The notes: generated by a model from the sequence alone, not told the origin. A stretch of DNA of 64,000 bases from Inquilinus ginsengisoli_A (GCF_031453975.1 NZ_JAVDPW010000016.1:73790-137789), one strand, 5' to 3'. Positions 8,038-16,999 are shown, numbered from the stretch's first letter. Made by a program: numbers and translations.

Positions 8038-11034
8038 ATGTCCACATTCACCGGCACCGACGCCCCGGAAACCATCACGCCCGGCTTCGTGTCCCCCACC
8101 GTGACGGCGGTCGGCGGGCAGCCGGCGCCCTCCGCCGAGGCCGATGTGATCTCCGCCGGCGGCGGCAACGACATCGTCGCCGGCGGCCGGGGCGACGATC
8201 TGGCCCTGCTGGGCGCGGGCGACGACGTGTTCGGCTGGTCGCCGGGCGATGGCAACGACGTGGTCGAGGGCCAGGCCGGCACCGACACGCTCGACTTCGC
8301 CGGCGCGAACATCAGCGAGAACATCGACATCTCGGCCAATGGCGGGCGGGCGCGGTTCTTCCGCGACGTCGCCAACGTCACTCAGGACCTGAACGATGTC
8401 GAGCGCATCGAATTCCATGCCCTGGGCGGGGCCGATCGGGTCACCGTCAACGACATGACCGGCACCGACGTGACCCGGGTGACGGTCGATCTGGAAGGCG
8501 TGCTGAACGGTGGGGCCGGCGATGGCCAGGCGGATGTGGTGACGTTGAACGGCTCGGCAGCGGCCGAGACTGTGACCCTGGCCCTGTCCGGCACGGCGGT
8601 GGTGGCGGTCGGGCTGGCGGCGCAGGCGCTGATCGACCACGCCGAGGCCACCGACCGGCTGGTGGTCAACGGCCTGGGCGGCAACGACCGGATCGATGCC
8701 CGGCCGCTGGCGACGGCGGCGATCGGCCTGACCTTCGACGGCGGCGCCGGCAACGACACGCTCCTCGGCGGTGCCGGGGCCGATACGCTGCTGGGCGGCG
8801 ACGGCAATGACGTCGTGGTCGGGGGGCGCGGCGACGACGTGGCCCTGCTGGGCGCGGGCGACGACATCTTCGCCTGGAGCCCTGGCGACGGCAGCGACGT
8901 GGTCGAGGGCCAGGATGGCATCGACACGCTGGTCTTCCGGGGCTCCAACGCCAGCGAGAGTATCGACATCTCGGCCAATGGCGGGCGGGTGCTGTTCCTC
9001 CGCGATGTCGCCGCGGTGACCATGGATCTGAACGATGTCGAACGGATCCAGTTCGCCGCGTTCGGTGGCGCGGACCGGATCACCGTGAACGACCTGTCCG
9101 GGACCGACGTCACCCGGGTGACCGTCGACCTGGAGGCCGCCCAGAATTCCGGCACCGGCGATGGCCAGGCCGATGCGGTCGGCGTGCTGGGCACCCTCGG
9201 CAACGACGTGGTCACGGTGACTTCGTCGGCCGCCGCCGTCGAGGTCACCGGGCTGGCGGCGTCGGTCGTGGTAGAACATGCCGAGGCGGCGCTGGACCGG
9301 CTGACGGTCCAGGGGCAGGCCGGCGACGACGTGATCGACGCCTCCGGGCTGGCCGCCGGCCGCATCGGGCTGACCCTGCTCGGCGGCCTCGGCGCCGATG
9401 TGCTGATCGGCAGCGTCGGTGGCGATCAGGTCACCGGCGGGGACGGCAACGATGTCGCCCTGATGGGGGCCGGCGACGATGTCTTCGGCTGGTCGCCGGG
9501 CGATGACAACGACACGATCGAGGGCCAGGCCGGCACCGACACGCTCGACTTCGCCGGCGCGAACATCAGCGAGAACATCGATATCTCGGCCAATGGCGGA
9601 CGGGCGCGGTTCTTCCGCGACGTGGCCGCCATCACCATGGATCTGAACGATGTCGAGCACATCGAATTCCATGCGCTGGGCGGGGCCGACCACATCACCG
9701 TCAACGACCTGACCGGCACCGACGTGACCCGGGTGACCGTCGACCTGGAAGGCGTGCTGAACGGCGGGGCGGGGGACGCCCAGGCGGATACGGTGATCCT
9801 GAACGGCTCGGCCGTCGCCGACACCGTGACCCTGACCCAGTCCGGCACGCAGGTGGTGGCGACCGGACTGGCGGCGCAGCTGGTGGTCGACCATGTCGAC
9901 TTCGTCGACCAGCTGACGATCAACGGCTTGGGCGGCAACGACCGGATCGACGCGCGGGCGGTGACCACGTCGCCGCTCATCCTGAGGTTCGACGGCGGCG
10001 CCGGCGACGACATCCTGATCGACGGCGCCGTGTCCGACCTGGTGCAGGGCGGCGACGGCAACGATGTCGTGATCGGTGGCGGCGGCAGCGACTTTGCCCT
10101 GCTGGGCGCCGGCAACGACACCTTCGCCTGGGCGCCGGGCGACGGCAACGACATCGTCGAGGGTCAGGACGGCACCGACGACCTCAGCTTCCTCGGTGCC
10201 GCCGTCAACGAGATTCTCGACATCTCGGCCAATGGCGCACGGGCGACCCTGGTCCGCGACGTGGCGTCCGTGACCCTGGACCTGAACGGCGTCGAACGCC
10301 TCCAGATCAAGACGCTCGGCGGGGCCGACACCATCCATGTCCACGACCTGACCGGGACCGACATCATCCGGGTCGGGGTCGATCTGGCCGGGTCGAACCC
10401 GGCGGCCGGCGACGGCCAGGCCGACACGGTGGCGGTGGACGGCACCGCGGGCGCCGACCGGGTCACCGTCGCGTCCTCGTCCGCCAGCATCGGCGTTGGC
10501 GGCCTCAAGGCCGTGGTCGCGATCACGCATTCGGAAACCGGCGACCGGCTGGTCATCGACGGCGGCGCCGGCAATGACGGGATCAACGCCGGGGGCCTGG
10601 CGGCCGGTCGGATCGGGCTGACCCTGGCCGGCGGCCTCGGCGATGACGGGCTGGCGGGCGGCGCCGGGGCCGACATCCTGCACGGCGATGCCGGGCGGGA
10701 CCTCCTCGCGGGCGGCGCCGGGGCCGACCGGTTCGTGTTCGCCGCGGGCGACACCGGCGTGGGTGGCTCCGGCGACCGGATCAGCGACTTCAGCCATGCC
10801 CAGGGCGACAGGATCGACCTCTCGGCGATCGACGCCAGCACCGCGGTGCCCGGCGACCAGGCGTTCGCCTTCATCGGCGCCGGCGCCTTCACCGGCGTGG
10901 CCGGCCAGTTGCAAGCCGTCAGCGGCGGCGGCCTGACCGCGGTCAACGGCGACGTGAACGGCGACGGCGTCGCCGACTTCACCGTCGTCCTGACCGGCAC
11001 GATCGGCCTGGTCGCGGCGGATATGGTGCTTTAG
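8038..11034 (+). CDS. Large RTX-like calcium-binding protein with four long modules
   Basis: 998 residues, a paralogue of the upstream gene. A module of about 210 residues recurs four times, each opening with Gly-Asp nonapeptides and the anchor DD(V/I)F-x-WSPGDG, continuing through DISANGGRARFFRDV and DLNDVERI to a DLTGTDVTRVTVDLE segment. Modules 1 and 3 (near 8215-8500 and 9475-9760) are nearly identical in DNA, showing recent internal duplication. The last ~140 residues match the first RTX protein almost exactly and look like a type I secretion C-terminus. There is no signal peptide. An AGGA site sits 4 nt before the ATG. Probably secreted and Ca2+-folded; role unknown. Confidence 0.82.
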   Translation: MSTFTGTDAPETITPGFVSPTVTAVGGQPAPSAEADVISAGGGNDIVAGGRGDDLALLGAGDDVFGWSPGDGNDVVEGQAGTDTLDFAGANISENIDISANGGRARFFRDVANVTQDLNDVERIEFHALGGADRVTVNDMTGTDVTRVTVDLEGVLNGGAGDGQADVVTLNGSAAAETVTLALSGTAVVAVGLAAQALIDHAEATDRLVVNGLGGNDRIDARPLATAAIGLTFDGGAGNDTLLGGAGADTLLGGDGNDVVVGGRGDDVALLGAGDDIFAWSPGDGSDVVEGQDGIDTLVFRGSNASESIDISANGGRVLFLRDVAAVTMDLNDVERIQFAAFGGADRITVNDLSGTDVTRVTVDLEAAQNSGTGDGQADAVGVLGTLGNDVVTVTSSAAAVEVTGLAASVVVEHAEAALDRLTVQGQAGDDVIDASGLAAGRIGLTLLGGLGADVLIGSVGGDQVTGGDGNDVALMGAGDDVFGWSPGDDNDTIEGQAGTDTLDFAGANISENIDISANGGRARFFRDVAAITMDLNDVEHIEFHALGGADHITVNDLTGTDVTRVTVDLEGVLNGGAGDAQADTVILNGSAVADTVTLTQSGTQVVATGLAAQLVVDHVDFVDQLTINGLGGNDRIDARAVTTSPLILRFDGGAGDDILIDGAVSDLVQGGDGNDVVIGGGGSDFALLGAGNDTFAWAPGDGNDIVEGQDGTDDLSFLGAAVNEILDISANGARATLVRDVASVTLDLNGVERLQIKTLGGADTIHVHDLTGTDIIRVGVDLAGSNPAAGDGQADTVAVDGTAGADRVTVASSSASIGVGGLKAVVAITHSETGDRLVIDGGAGNDGINAGGLAAGRIGLTLAGGLGDDGLAGGAGADILHGDAGRDLLAGGAGADRFVFAAGDTGVGGSGDRISDFSHAQGDRIDLSAIDASTAVPGDQAFAFIGAGAFTGVAGQLQAVSGGGLTAVNGDVNGDGVADFTVVLTGTIGLVAADMVL
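8215..8500 (+). repeat. Intragenic repeat block, copy A (RTX module 1)
   Basis: This stretch is nearly identical to 9475-9760 in the same gene, differing at scattered, mostly synonymous positions, for example through the shared segment encoding TDTLDFAGANISENIDIS. Both copies are in frame. The similarity at DNA level indicates a recent duplication or gene conversion. Confidence 0.8.
9475..9760 (+). repeat. Intragenic repeat block, copy B (RTX module 3)
   Basis: Partner of the block at 8215-8500 and the same module of the RTX protein. Module 2 (near 8860) and module 4 (near 10110) are more diverged, so modules 1 and 3 were homogenised after the array formed. Confidence 0.8.
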
Positions 11035-11050
11035 CCGGCGACCGGGCGGC

Positions 11051-11950
11051 TCAGCCCTCCGGGGCCGGGATCAGCCTCGTGCACATGAAGTCGACGAAGG
11101 CCCGCAGCTTCGGCGACAGGTGGCGGCTGGACGGCCACAGCAGCCAGAACACGCCCGGCGCCGCCTCATAGGGCTCCAGCACCGGGCGCAGCGCCCCGCT
11201 CGCCAGCGTGTCGCGCAGCGCGAAATCCGCCATGTAGATCAGGCCCAGCCCGCGCTGGGCGCCGGAGATCAGCGCCTCGGCGCTGTTGCACACCAGGGTC
11301 GCCGGCAGTCGCCAGGGCGGGGTCGCCGGGTCGGTCCGCAGGCCCCATTCCTGCAGCGTGCCGGCGGTCGGGTATTTGTAGCGCAGGCAGGCATGGTGCT
11401 CGAGATCGGCCGGGTGCTGCGGCACGCCGCGCCGCTCGAGATAGTCGGGCGACCCGACGATGTGGAAGCGGAACGGCCCGACCCGCCGGGCCATCAGCCG
11501 GGAATCGGTCAGCGTGCCGCTGCGGATCACCGCGTCCAGCCCCTCGGCGATGACGTCGACCATGTGGTCGTTGAAGTCGAGGTCCAGCTCGATCTCGGGA
11601 TAGAGCCGCATGAACTCCGGCAGCACCGGCACCACCAGGTGGTGGAGGGCCGCCGGCACGCTGACCCGCAGCCGGCCGCGCGGCGTCTCCATGGCGTGCT
11701 GCAGCTCGGCCTCGGCGTCGGCCACGTCGCCCAGGATGCGCTGGCAGCGTTCGTAGAACAGCGCGCCTTCCGCGGTCAGGGTGATCCGCCGGGTGCTGCG
11801 GTGGAACAGCCGGGCGCCCAGCCGCTCCTCCAGCCTCACCACGCTCTTTCCCACTGCCGAGGCGGAGATGCCGAGCAGGCGGCCGGCGGCGACGAAGCTG
11901 CGGGTCTCGGCGGCGCGGACGAAGGCGGCCAGGCCGTTCAGGTTGTCCAT
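11051..11950 (-). CDS. LysR-family transcriptional regulator
   Basis: 299 residues from the ATG at 11950, opening with MDNLNGLAAFVRAAETRSF, the usual LysR N-terminus, then the HTH (LLGISASAVGKSVVRLEERLG region) and an effector-binding domain with LRVSVPAALHHLVVPVLPEF. It belongs to the subgroup that often controls a divergent efflux or reductase gene. An in-frame GTG at 11986 would add 12 residues but would lie inside an inverted repeat, so I take the ATG. It is divergent from an MFS transporter and is probably its regulator. Effector unknown. Confidence 0.88.
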   Translation of the reverse strand: MDNLNGLAAFVRAAETRSFVAAGRLLGISASAVGKSVVRLEERLGARLFHRSTRRITLTAEGALFYERCQRILGDVADAEAELQHAMETPRGRLRVSVPAALHHLVVPVLPEFMRLYPEIELDLDFNDHMVDVIAEGLDAVIRSGTLTDSRLMARRVGPFRFHIVGSPDYLERRGVPQHPADLEHHACLRYKYPTAGTLQEWGLRTDPATPPWRLPATLVCNSAEALISGAQRGLGLIYMADFALRDTLASGALRPVLEPYEAAPGVFWLLWPSSRHLSPKLRAFVDFMCTRLIPAPEG

Positions 11951-11974
11951 TGCAAGATCCCGATTGCGGACTGG

Positions 11975-11995
11975 AATTCCGTTCACAGCGGAATT
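11975..11995. promoter_or_regulatory. Inverted repeat in the lysR/MFS divergent promoter
   Basis: AATTCCG (11975-11981) and its exact complement CGGAATT (11989-11995) are separated by 7 bp. The site lies 24 bp upstream of the LysR start and about 85 bp upstream of the MFS start. It is the only clear dyad in the 130-bp intergenic region and a good candidate LysR-binding site, although it does not place T and A in the classical T-N11-A spacing. Confidence 0.5.
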
Positions 11996-12080
11996 TGTGC
12001 CGGTTGGGCGATCATTACGGCCGGATTATCTTTCATGCAACGCCGCGAGGGAACGCGGCCCCCTCACATCAGAGTTGCCC

Positions 12081-13649
12081 ATGCCCCGGAATCCTGATTC
12101 CGCGGCGGCGCCGTCCGCGTCTTCCGCCGGCCATGGCCGGATGGAGAAGCTGCTGGTGCTGGCCGCCGTGTGCCTGTCGCTGCTGGCCCTGCCGTTCAAC
12201 TTCACCGGACCGGCCGTGGCGATGCCCGCCATCGCCCGATCGCTGGGCGGCGACCCGATCGCGCTGAACTGGATCACCAACGCCTTCATGCTGTGCTTCG
12301 GCAGCTCGCTGATGATCGCGGGCGCGCTGGCCGACGGCTACGGCCGCAAGCGGCTGTTCCTGATCGGCCAGGCGGTGTTCCTGCTGGCCTCGCTGGCCCT
12401 GACGGTGGTGCACGACCTGCTGGTGCTCGACCTGCTGCGGGCGCTGCAGGGCGGCGCCGGCGCCGGCGCCTTCTCCGCCGGCCTCGCGGCGCTGGCGCAG
12501 GAATTCGACGGCCAGGCCCGGACCCGCGCCTTCAGCCTGATCGGCACCACCTTCGGAATCGGCCTGGCCTTCGGCCCGCTGCTGTCCGGCCTGCTGGTCG
12601 AGACCGTGGGCTGGCAGGCGATCTTCCTCGGCACCGCCGTGCTCAGCGCCATCGCCTTCGGCTTCGGCTGGCGTTTCATGCGCGAATCGCGCGACCCCGG
12701 CGCCGCCGGGCTGGACTGGCCGGGCGCCGCCAGCTTCACCACCGCCCTGTCGCTGCTGACCTATGCCGTGCTGCTGGCACCGGAAGAGGGTTGGGGCAGC
12801 GCCTGGGTGGTCGGCCTGCTGGCCGGGACCGTGGCCCTGGCGGCCTTGTTCATCCGGATCGAGACCCGGGCGGCGCGGCCGATGCTGGACCTGACGCTGT
12901 TCCGCTTTCCGCGTTTCGTCGGCGTCCAGCTGCTGGCTGCGGCGCCGGCCTATTCCTTCGTGGTGCTGCTGATCCTGCTGCCGCTGCGCTTCGTCGGCAT
13001 CGAGGGCTGGGGCGGCGTCGGCGCCGGCTGGATGATGATGGCGCTGTGCGGGCCGATGCTGGTGGTGCCGATGCTGGCGGCGCTGCTGACCCGCTGGTTC
13101 TCCGCCGGCGTGCTGTGCGGCGCCGGGCTGCTGGTCACCGCCGCCGGGCTGGTGCTGCTGTCCCAGGTGCCGCCGGGCATGGCCGCGGCTGCGATGGTGC
13201 CGCCGCTGCTGGTGATCGGCCTCGGTATCAGCCTGCCCTGGGGCCTGATGGACGCGCTGGCGGTCAGCGTGGTGCCGAAGGAGCGCGCCGGCATGGCCGC
13301 CGGCATCTTCAGCACCACCCGCGTGGCCGGCGAAGGCATCGCCCTGGCGGTGGTCGGCGCCATCCTGGCCGGCTTCGTCAGGACCGGCCTGGCGACGGTG
13401 TCCGGCCCGGTCGACCCGGCGACGCTGACCCTGGCGGCCCAGCGGCTGGCGATGGGCGACCTGGCCCAGGCCGCGGCGACCCTGCCGCAGGCCGGGCCGG
13501 CCCTGCTGGTTCAGGCCTATGGCGACGCGTTCCACGGCCTGCTGTTCGTGCTGGCCGCCATCACCGTGGTCTCGGCCGTGGTGGTGTTCGGCTTCCTGTC
13601 GCGCACCGTGCCGGTCGCGGAGCCGGAGCTGGTCCCGGCGGCGGAGTGA
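12081..13649 (+). CDS. MFS transporter, DHA2 (14-helix) drug-efflux type
   Basis: 522 residues with about 14 hydrophobic segments. Motif A-like DGYGRKRLFLIG follows helix 2 and the motif C-like GPLLSGLLVE is near helix 5, which fits the EmrB/QacA (DHA2) family of proton-driven drug exporters. The first 25 residues are polar and Ser/Ala-rich. There is no linked membrane-fusion protein (EmrA), so it may act alone in the inner membrane. It is divergent from the LysR gene and likely controlled by it. The gene is followed by a dispersed inverted-repeat element. Confidence 0.88.
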   Translation: MPRNPDSAAAPSASSAGHGRMEKLLVLAAVCLSLLALPFNFTGPAVAMPAIARSLGGDPIALNWITNAFMLCFGSSLMIAGALADGYGRKRLFLIGQAVFLLASLALTVVHDLLVLDLLRALQGGAGAGAFSAGLAALAQEFDGQARTRAFSLIGTTFGIGLAFGPLLSGLLVETVGWQAIFLGTAVLSAIAFGFGWRFMRESRDPGAAGLDWPGAASFTTALSLLTYAVLLAPEEGWGSAWVVGLLAGTVALAALFIRIETRAARPMLDLTLFRFPRFVGVQLLAAAPAYSFVVLLILLPLRFVGIEGWGGVGAGWMMMALCGPMLVVPMLAALLTRWFSAGVLCGAGLLVTAAGLVLLSQVPPGMAAAAMVPPLLVIGLGISLPWGLMDALAVSVVPKERAGMAAGIFSTTRVAGEGIALAVVGAILAGFVRTGLATVSGPVDPATLTLAAQRLAMGDLAQAAATLPQAGPALLVQAYGDAFHGLLFVLAAITVVSAVVVFGFLSRTVPVAEPELVPAAE

Positions 13650-13675
13650 GGCGGCAGCCTGGGGCCCTCCCCCCA

Positions 13676-13746
13676 CCCTCATCCCGCGAAAGCGGGATCT
13701 CGTGACGCTCTCACCGGCGAGAGATTCCCGCTTTCGCGGGAATGAC
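13676..13746. repeat. REP-like dispersed inverted repeat
   Basis: Two arms, ATCCCGCGAAAGCGGGAT (13681-13698) and TCCCGCTTTCGCGGGA (13726-13741), are complementary to each other and each is itself a near palindrome, so cruciform or hairpin forms are possible. The unit ends in AATGACGG. Elements with this core are, from memory, common between genes in alphaproteobacteria. It lies between the convergent MFS and Pmp3-like genes, where it may also stop transcription. Confidence 0.7.
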
Positions 13747-13771
13747 GGCCGAAGGGAAAGCGGCGGGCGTT

Positions 13772-13939
13772 TCAATGCGGCGGGTGGATCGAGAGGATGT
13801 AGAGCGCGTGGATGATGCCCGGGATCCAGCCCAGGATCGTCAGGATGATGTTCAGCCGCAGCTCCGGCCCCGCCCCGATGTCGAGATAGACGGCGAGCGG
13901 CGGGCAGAGGAAGGCGAGGACGTACAGCAGCGTGACCAA
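13772..13939 (-). CDS. YqaE/Pmp3-family small membrane protein
   Basis: A 55-residue peptide with two hydrophobic helices and the Pmp3 signature: LCPPLAVYLDIGAG, then LNIILTILGWIPGIIHALY. Family members are small inner-membrane proteins linked to membrane potential and osmotic or cold stress, with no known mechanism in bacteria. No ATG or GTG fits; the TTG at 13939 gives a family-typical length, but its ribosome-binding site is poor, so the start is uncertain. The gene stands alone between the repeat element and a membrane protein gene. Confidence 0.75.
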   Translation of the reverse strand: MVTLLYVLAFLCPPLAVYLDIGAGPELRLNIILTILGWIPGIIHALYILSIHPPH

Positions 13940-14051
13940 GGACCGGGCCCGGCAGTGGATCCAGCCCTTGCCTAGTCCCCTCCGCCGCCCGGGGGCAAGG
14001 CCGGAGGTGTAACGGAATGTTGCCCGGCGCGGCTGCCGCCTCGCCCGCGGC

Positions 14052-14639
14052 TCACCCCAGCGTGTCGTAGAGGCGCAGGATCCAGGACAGCTGATAGGCG
14101 ATGTTCGCGACCATGAAGACGAGATGGAACAACCGGTTGCGCGTGGCGATGGCAATGCCGCACAGCAGCAGATAGCCGGAGATCCGGAGCTCGTATTCAT
14201 AGCCGAAGCCGCGCAGGTAGTCCGCCCCCTTTAGCAGCGTGTCGAAGACGTCGACCACGAAGGTCAGGGCGAGGATGCCGAAGAACCATTTCCGGCGGGA
14301 CAGGAAATAGTCCTCGTAGCCGGCATAGTCGGTCAGGTCGTCGGGGAACAGCAGGACGCAGAGCAGGAAGAACAGCGCCGCGTAGAAGATGATGAACAGG
14401 TACAGGCCGAAGGTCCAGCTGGCGACCGCGAAGCGGAACTCCCACCACCAGAAATGGGCCACGGCCAGCAGCAGCGACAGGGCCCAGCCGAGATGGACCG
14501 GATAGACCCGCTGCCGCCCCGGATGCTGGACCAGCCGGGCGAAGCCGGTCAGCAGCCGGGTGATGCACAGGCCCAGCACGATGCCGATGATGACCCGGAT
14601 GTGCAGATAGACCTGCGGGTTGGTTGCAACGCTGTCCAT
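14052..14639 (-). CDS. Hypothetical integral membrane protein
   Basis: 195 residues with about five or six predicted membrane helices, including LHIRVIIGIVLGLCITRLLTG at the N-terminus and an aromatic-rich stretch FGLYLFIIFYAALFFLLCVLL. A polar segment DDLTDYAGYEDYFLSRRKWFF sits between helices 4 and 5. I do not recognise a named domain. The ATG at 14639 has GGAG about 9 nt upstream. It is divergent from the amino-acid transporter genes, with no operon partner. Confidence 0.7.
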   Translation of the reverse strand: MDSVATNPQVYLHIRVIIGIVLGLCITRLLTGFARLVQHPGRQRVYPVHLGWALSLLLAVAHFWWWEFRFAVASWTFGLYLFIIFYAALFFLLCVLLFPDDLTDYAGYEDYFLSRRKWFFGILALTFVVDVFDTLLKGADYLRGFGYEYELRISGYLLLCGIAIATRNRLFHLVFMVANIAYQLSWILRLYDTLG

Positions 14640-14783
14640 GGCCCGCTCCGCCGACTCTCCTGCCGCCAGCCTGCGACATGGTTCCGCGAGCATCAATCCC
14701 GCCCGATCGCTTCTGGCACGCCGCTTGCTGACCCGGGACCCGATGGGCGCGGCGGGCGCGCCGGCACGGATGGAAACAGTCGG

Positions 14784-15584
14784 ATGGCGCTGGTGGATTG
14801 GGGACGGGGGCTGCTGGGCCTGGTGGTCGCGGCCGGGCTGGCGGCGATGGCGCTGCCGGCGGCGGCGGACGGGCTGGACGACGTGCTGGCCGCCAAGGTG
14901 ATCCGCATCGCCGTGCCGCAGGATTTCCCGCCCTTCGGCTCGGCCGGGCCCGACCTGCAGCCGCAGGGCTACGACATCGACATGGCCAATCTGATTGCCC
15001 AGGATTTGGGCGTGGCGGTCGAACTGGTGCCCGTCACCAGTGCAAACCGGGTGCCCTATCTTCAGACCCACAAGGTCGACCTGATCATCTCCAGCCTCGG
15101 CCGCAACGCCGACCGCGAGAAGGTGATCGACTTCACCAGCGCCTACGCCCCGTTCTTCTCCGGCGTGTTCGGCCCGGCCGACGCGGCGGTGGCGAAGGCC
15201 GAGGACCTCTCGGGCAAGACCATCGGCGTCACCCGCGGCGCGCTGGAGGACCTGGCGATCTCGAAGGTCGCGCCGGCGGATGCCGACATCCAGCGCTTCG
15301 AGGACAACAACACCACCATCGCCGCCTTCCTGTCGGGCCAGACCCAGCTGATCGCCACCGGCAACGTCGTCGCCGCCGCGATCCTGGCGCGCGACCCGGA
15401 TGTGAAGCCGGAGCCGAAATTCATCCTCAGCCAGTCGCCGTGCTTCATCGGCCTGAACAAGGGCGAGCCGAAGCTGCAGGCCAAGGTCAACGCCATCATC
15501 GCCGCGGCGAAGCAGGACGGGCGGCTGGAGGCGATCAGCAAGAAGTGGCTCGGCGCCCCGCTGCCGGGCGACCTGCCGGTCTGA
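14784..15584 (+). CDS. Polar amino-acid ABC transporter, periplasmic binding protein
   Basis: 266 residues. A signal peptide covers residues 1-28 (MALVDWGRGLLGLVVAAG..., cleavage after PAAA). The mature protein is a bilobed SBP_bac_3 protein: IRIAVPQDFPPFG, the ligand-loop YDIDMANLIAQDLG, and ISSLGRNADREKVIDFTSAY are typical. It should bind an amino acid or related small acid in the periplasm and pass it to the two permeases just downstream (19 bp gap, then a 4-bp overlap between them). No ATPase gene follows, so the importer must borrow one. Confidence 0.9.
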   Translation: MALVDWGRGLLGLVVAAGLAAMALPAAADGLDDVLAAKVIRIAVPQDFPPFGSAGPDLQPQGYDIDMANLIAQDLGVAVELVPVTSANRVPYLQTHKVDLIISSLGRNADREKVIDFTSAYAPFFSGVFGPADAAVAKAEDLSGKTIGVTRGALEDLAISKVAPADADIQRFEDNNTTIAAFLSGQTQLIATGNVVAAAILARDPDVKPEPKFILSQSPCFIGLNKGEPKLQAKVNAIIAAAKQDGRLEAISKKWLGAPLPGDLPV

Positions 15585-15603
15585 CCGCAAAGGCCCCGGC
15601 CCC

Positions 15604-16272
15604 TTGACCTTCCACTTCGCCGACCTGCTCGGCTATGGCGGGCTGATCCTGCGCGGGATCGGCCTGACCATCCTGCTGACCCTGATCGCCATCGCCGGCG
15701 GGCTGGTGCTGGGCGTGCTCGGCGCCCTCGGCCGCCGCTCGGGCCATGCGCCCGTGCGGATCGCGGTCGGCGCCTATGTCGAGCTGATCCGCAACACGCC
15801 CTTTATCGTCCAGCTGTTCTTCGTGTTCTTCGGCCTGCCGCGGCTGGGGATCCGGCTGGGCAGCCTGGAGGCGGCGGTGCTGGCCATGATCGTCAACCTC
15901 GGCGGCTACGCCACCGAGATCGTGCGCGCCGGGCTGGACGGGGTCGGCCGCGGATTGTGGGAGGCCGGGGCCAGCCTCGGCCTGTCGCGCTGGCGCACCT
16001 TCCGGCTGGTGATCCTGATCCCGGCGCTGGAGAAGGTGTATCCGTCCCTGGCAAGCCAGTTCGTGATCATCATGCTCGGCTCCTCGATCGTGTCGCAGAT
16101 CGCGGTGCCCGAACTGACCTTCGCCGGCAGCTTCATCCAGTCCCGCACCTTCCTCAGCTTCGAGACCTATCTGACGGTCGGCGCGATCTACCTGCTGCTC
16201 TCCATCGGCCTGCGCCGGCTGTCGGACCTCGTCGCGCGGCGGCTGTTCCGCCATCGCCAGGTGCCGGCATGA
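15604..16272 (+). CDS. Amino-acid ABC transporter permease, HisM/GlnP type (first)
   Basis: 222 residues, about five helices, with the His/Glu/Gln permease features: VELIRNTPFIVQLFFVFFGLP and the EAA loop EAGASLGLSRWRTFRLVILIPA. It begins with TTG at 15604, preceded by an AAAGG-like sequence; no better start exists, because the binding-protein gene ends just upstream. The 3' end overlaps the next permease by ATGA (16269-16272), indicating translational coupling and a heterodimeric membrane channel. Confidence 0.88.
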   Translation: MTFHFADLLGYGGLILRGIGLTILLTLIAIAGGLVLGVLGALGRRSGHAPVRIAVGAYVELIRNTPFIVQLFFVFFGLPRLGIRLGSLEAAVLAMIVNLGGYATEIVRAGLDGVGRGLWEAGASLGLSRWRTFRLVILIPALEKVYPSLASQFVIIMLGSSIVSQIAVPELTFAGSFIQSRTFLSFETYLTVGAIYLLLSIGLRRLSDLVARRLFRHRQVPA

Positions 16273-16922
16273 CCGGCTTCACCACCTGGGACATCCTGCG
16301 CAACCTGCTGCTGGCGGCGCGCTGGACCGTGGCCCTCAGCCTGATCGCCTTCCTCGGCGGCTTCCTGGCCGGCGCCGGCATCCTGCTGCTGCGCCTGTCG
16401 CACCGGCGCTGGGCGCAGCGGCTGGCCAAGCTGTATGTCCAGCTGTTCCAGGGCACGCCGCTCTTGATCCAGCTGTTCCTGTGCTTCTTCGGCCTGGCGC
16501 TGGTCGGCCTCGACCTGCCGCCCCTGGCCGCCGCGGCGATCGCCCTGACCCTCTACGCCGCCGCCTTCCTGGCCGAGATCTGGCGCGGCGCCATCGACAG
16601 CGTGCCGCGCGGCCAGTGGGAGGCGGCGCGGGCCCTGGCCCTGACCTGGCCGCAGCAACTGCGCCTGGTGGTGCTGCCGCAGGCGCTGCGGGTGGCGGTG
16701 GCGCCGACCGTCGGCTTCCTGGTCCAGGTGGTGAAGGGCACGGCGCTGGCCTCGGTGATCGGCTTCGTCGAACTGACCAAGGCCGGCACCATCATCGTCA
16801 ACGCCACCTTCGATTCCGCCCGCACCTACGGCTTCGTCGCCCTGTTCTACTTCGCCCTGTGCTATCCGATCGCCCTGGCGGCGGTGGCGCTGGAACGGCG
16901 GCTGGCCCGCCCGGGGCGATAA
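16269..16922 (+). CDS. Amino-acid ABC transporter permease, HisQ/GlnP type (second)
   Basis: 217 residues, same family as its upstream neighbour: LYVQLFQGTPLLIQLFLCFFG and the EAA loop EAARALALTWPQQLRLVVLPQA are visible. The ATG overlaps the previous stop (ATGA). Together with that protein and the binding protein it forms a type I importer lacking a cytoplasmic ATPase in this locus. After 77 bp comes an unrelated mechanosensitive channel gene. Confidence 0.88.
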   Translation: MTGFTTWDILRNLLLAARWTVALSLIAFLGGFLAGAGILLLRLSHRRWAQRLAKLYVQLFQGTPLLIQLFLCFFGLALVGLDLPPLAAAAIALTLYAAAFLAEIWRGAIDSVPRGQWEAARALALTWPQQLRLVVLPQALRVAVAPTVGFLVQVVKGTALASVIGFVELTKAGTIIVNATFDSARTYGFVALFYFALCYPIALAAVALERRLARPGR

Positions 16923-16999
16923 GGGCCGGTTTCCTGCAAAGCCCGTTGCCACGGGGCGCGCTGCGGGACAGCATGCGGGCAATGGCGGGGAGGGGCGGG

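Noticed and set aside
8150..10800. Regularly spaced repeats that might suggest a CRISPR array or satellite
   Set aside because: Spacing is about 640 bp, repeats are in frame and encode RTX nonapeptides; there are no short repeats with unique 30-40 bp spacers.
7888..10914. A 1008-residue open reading frame antisense to the second RTX gene
   Set aside because: It is a GC-skew shadow: the repetitive Gly/Asp codons of the sense gene give Val/Ala/Gly/His-rich nonsense on the other strand, and only the sense product shows RTX motifs.
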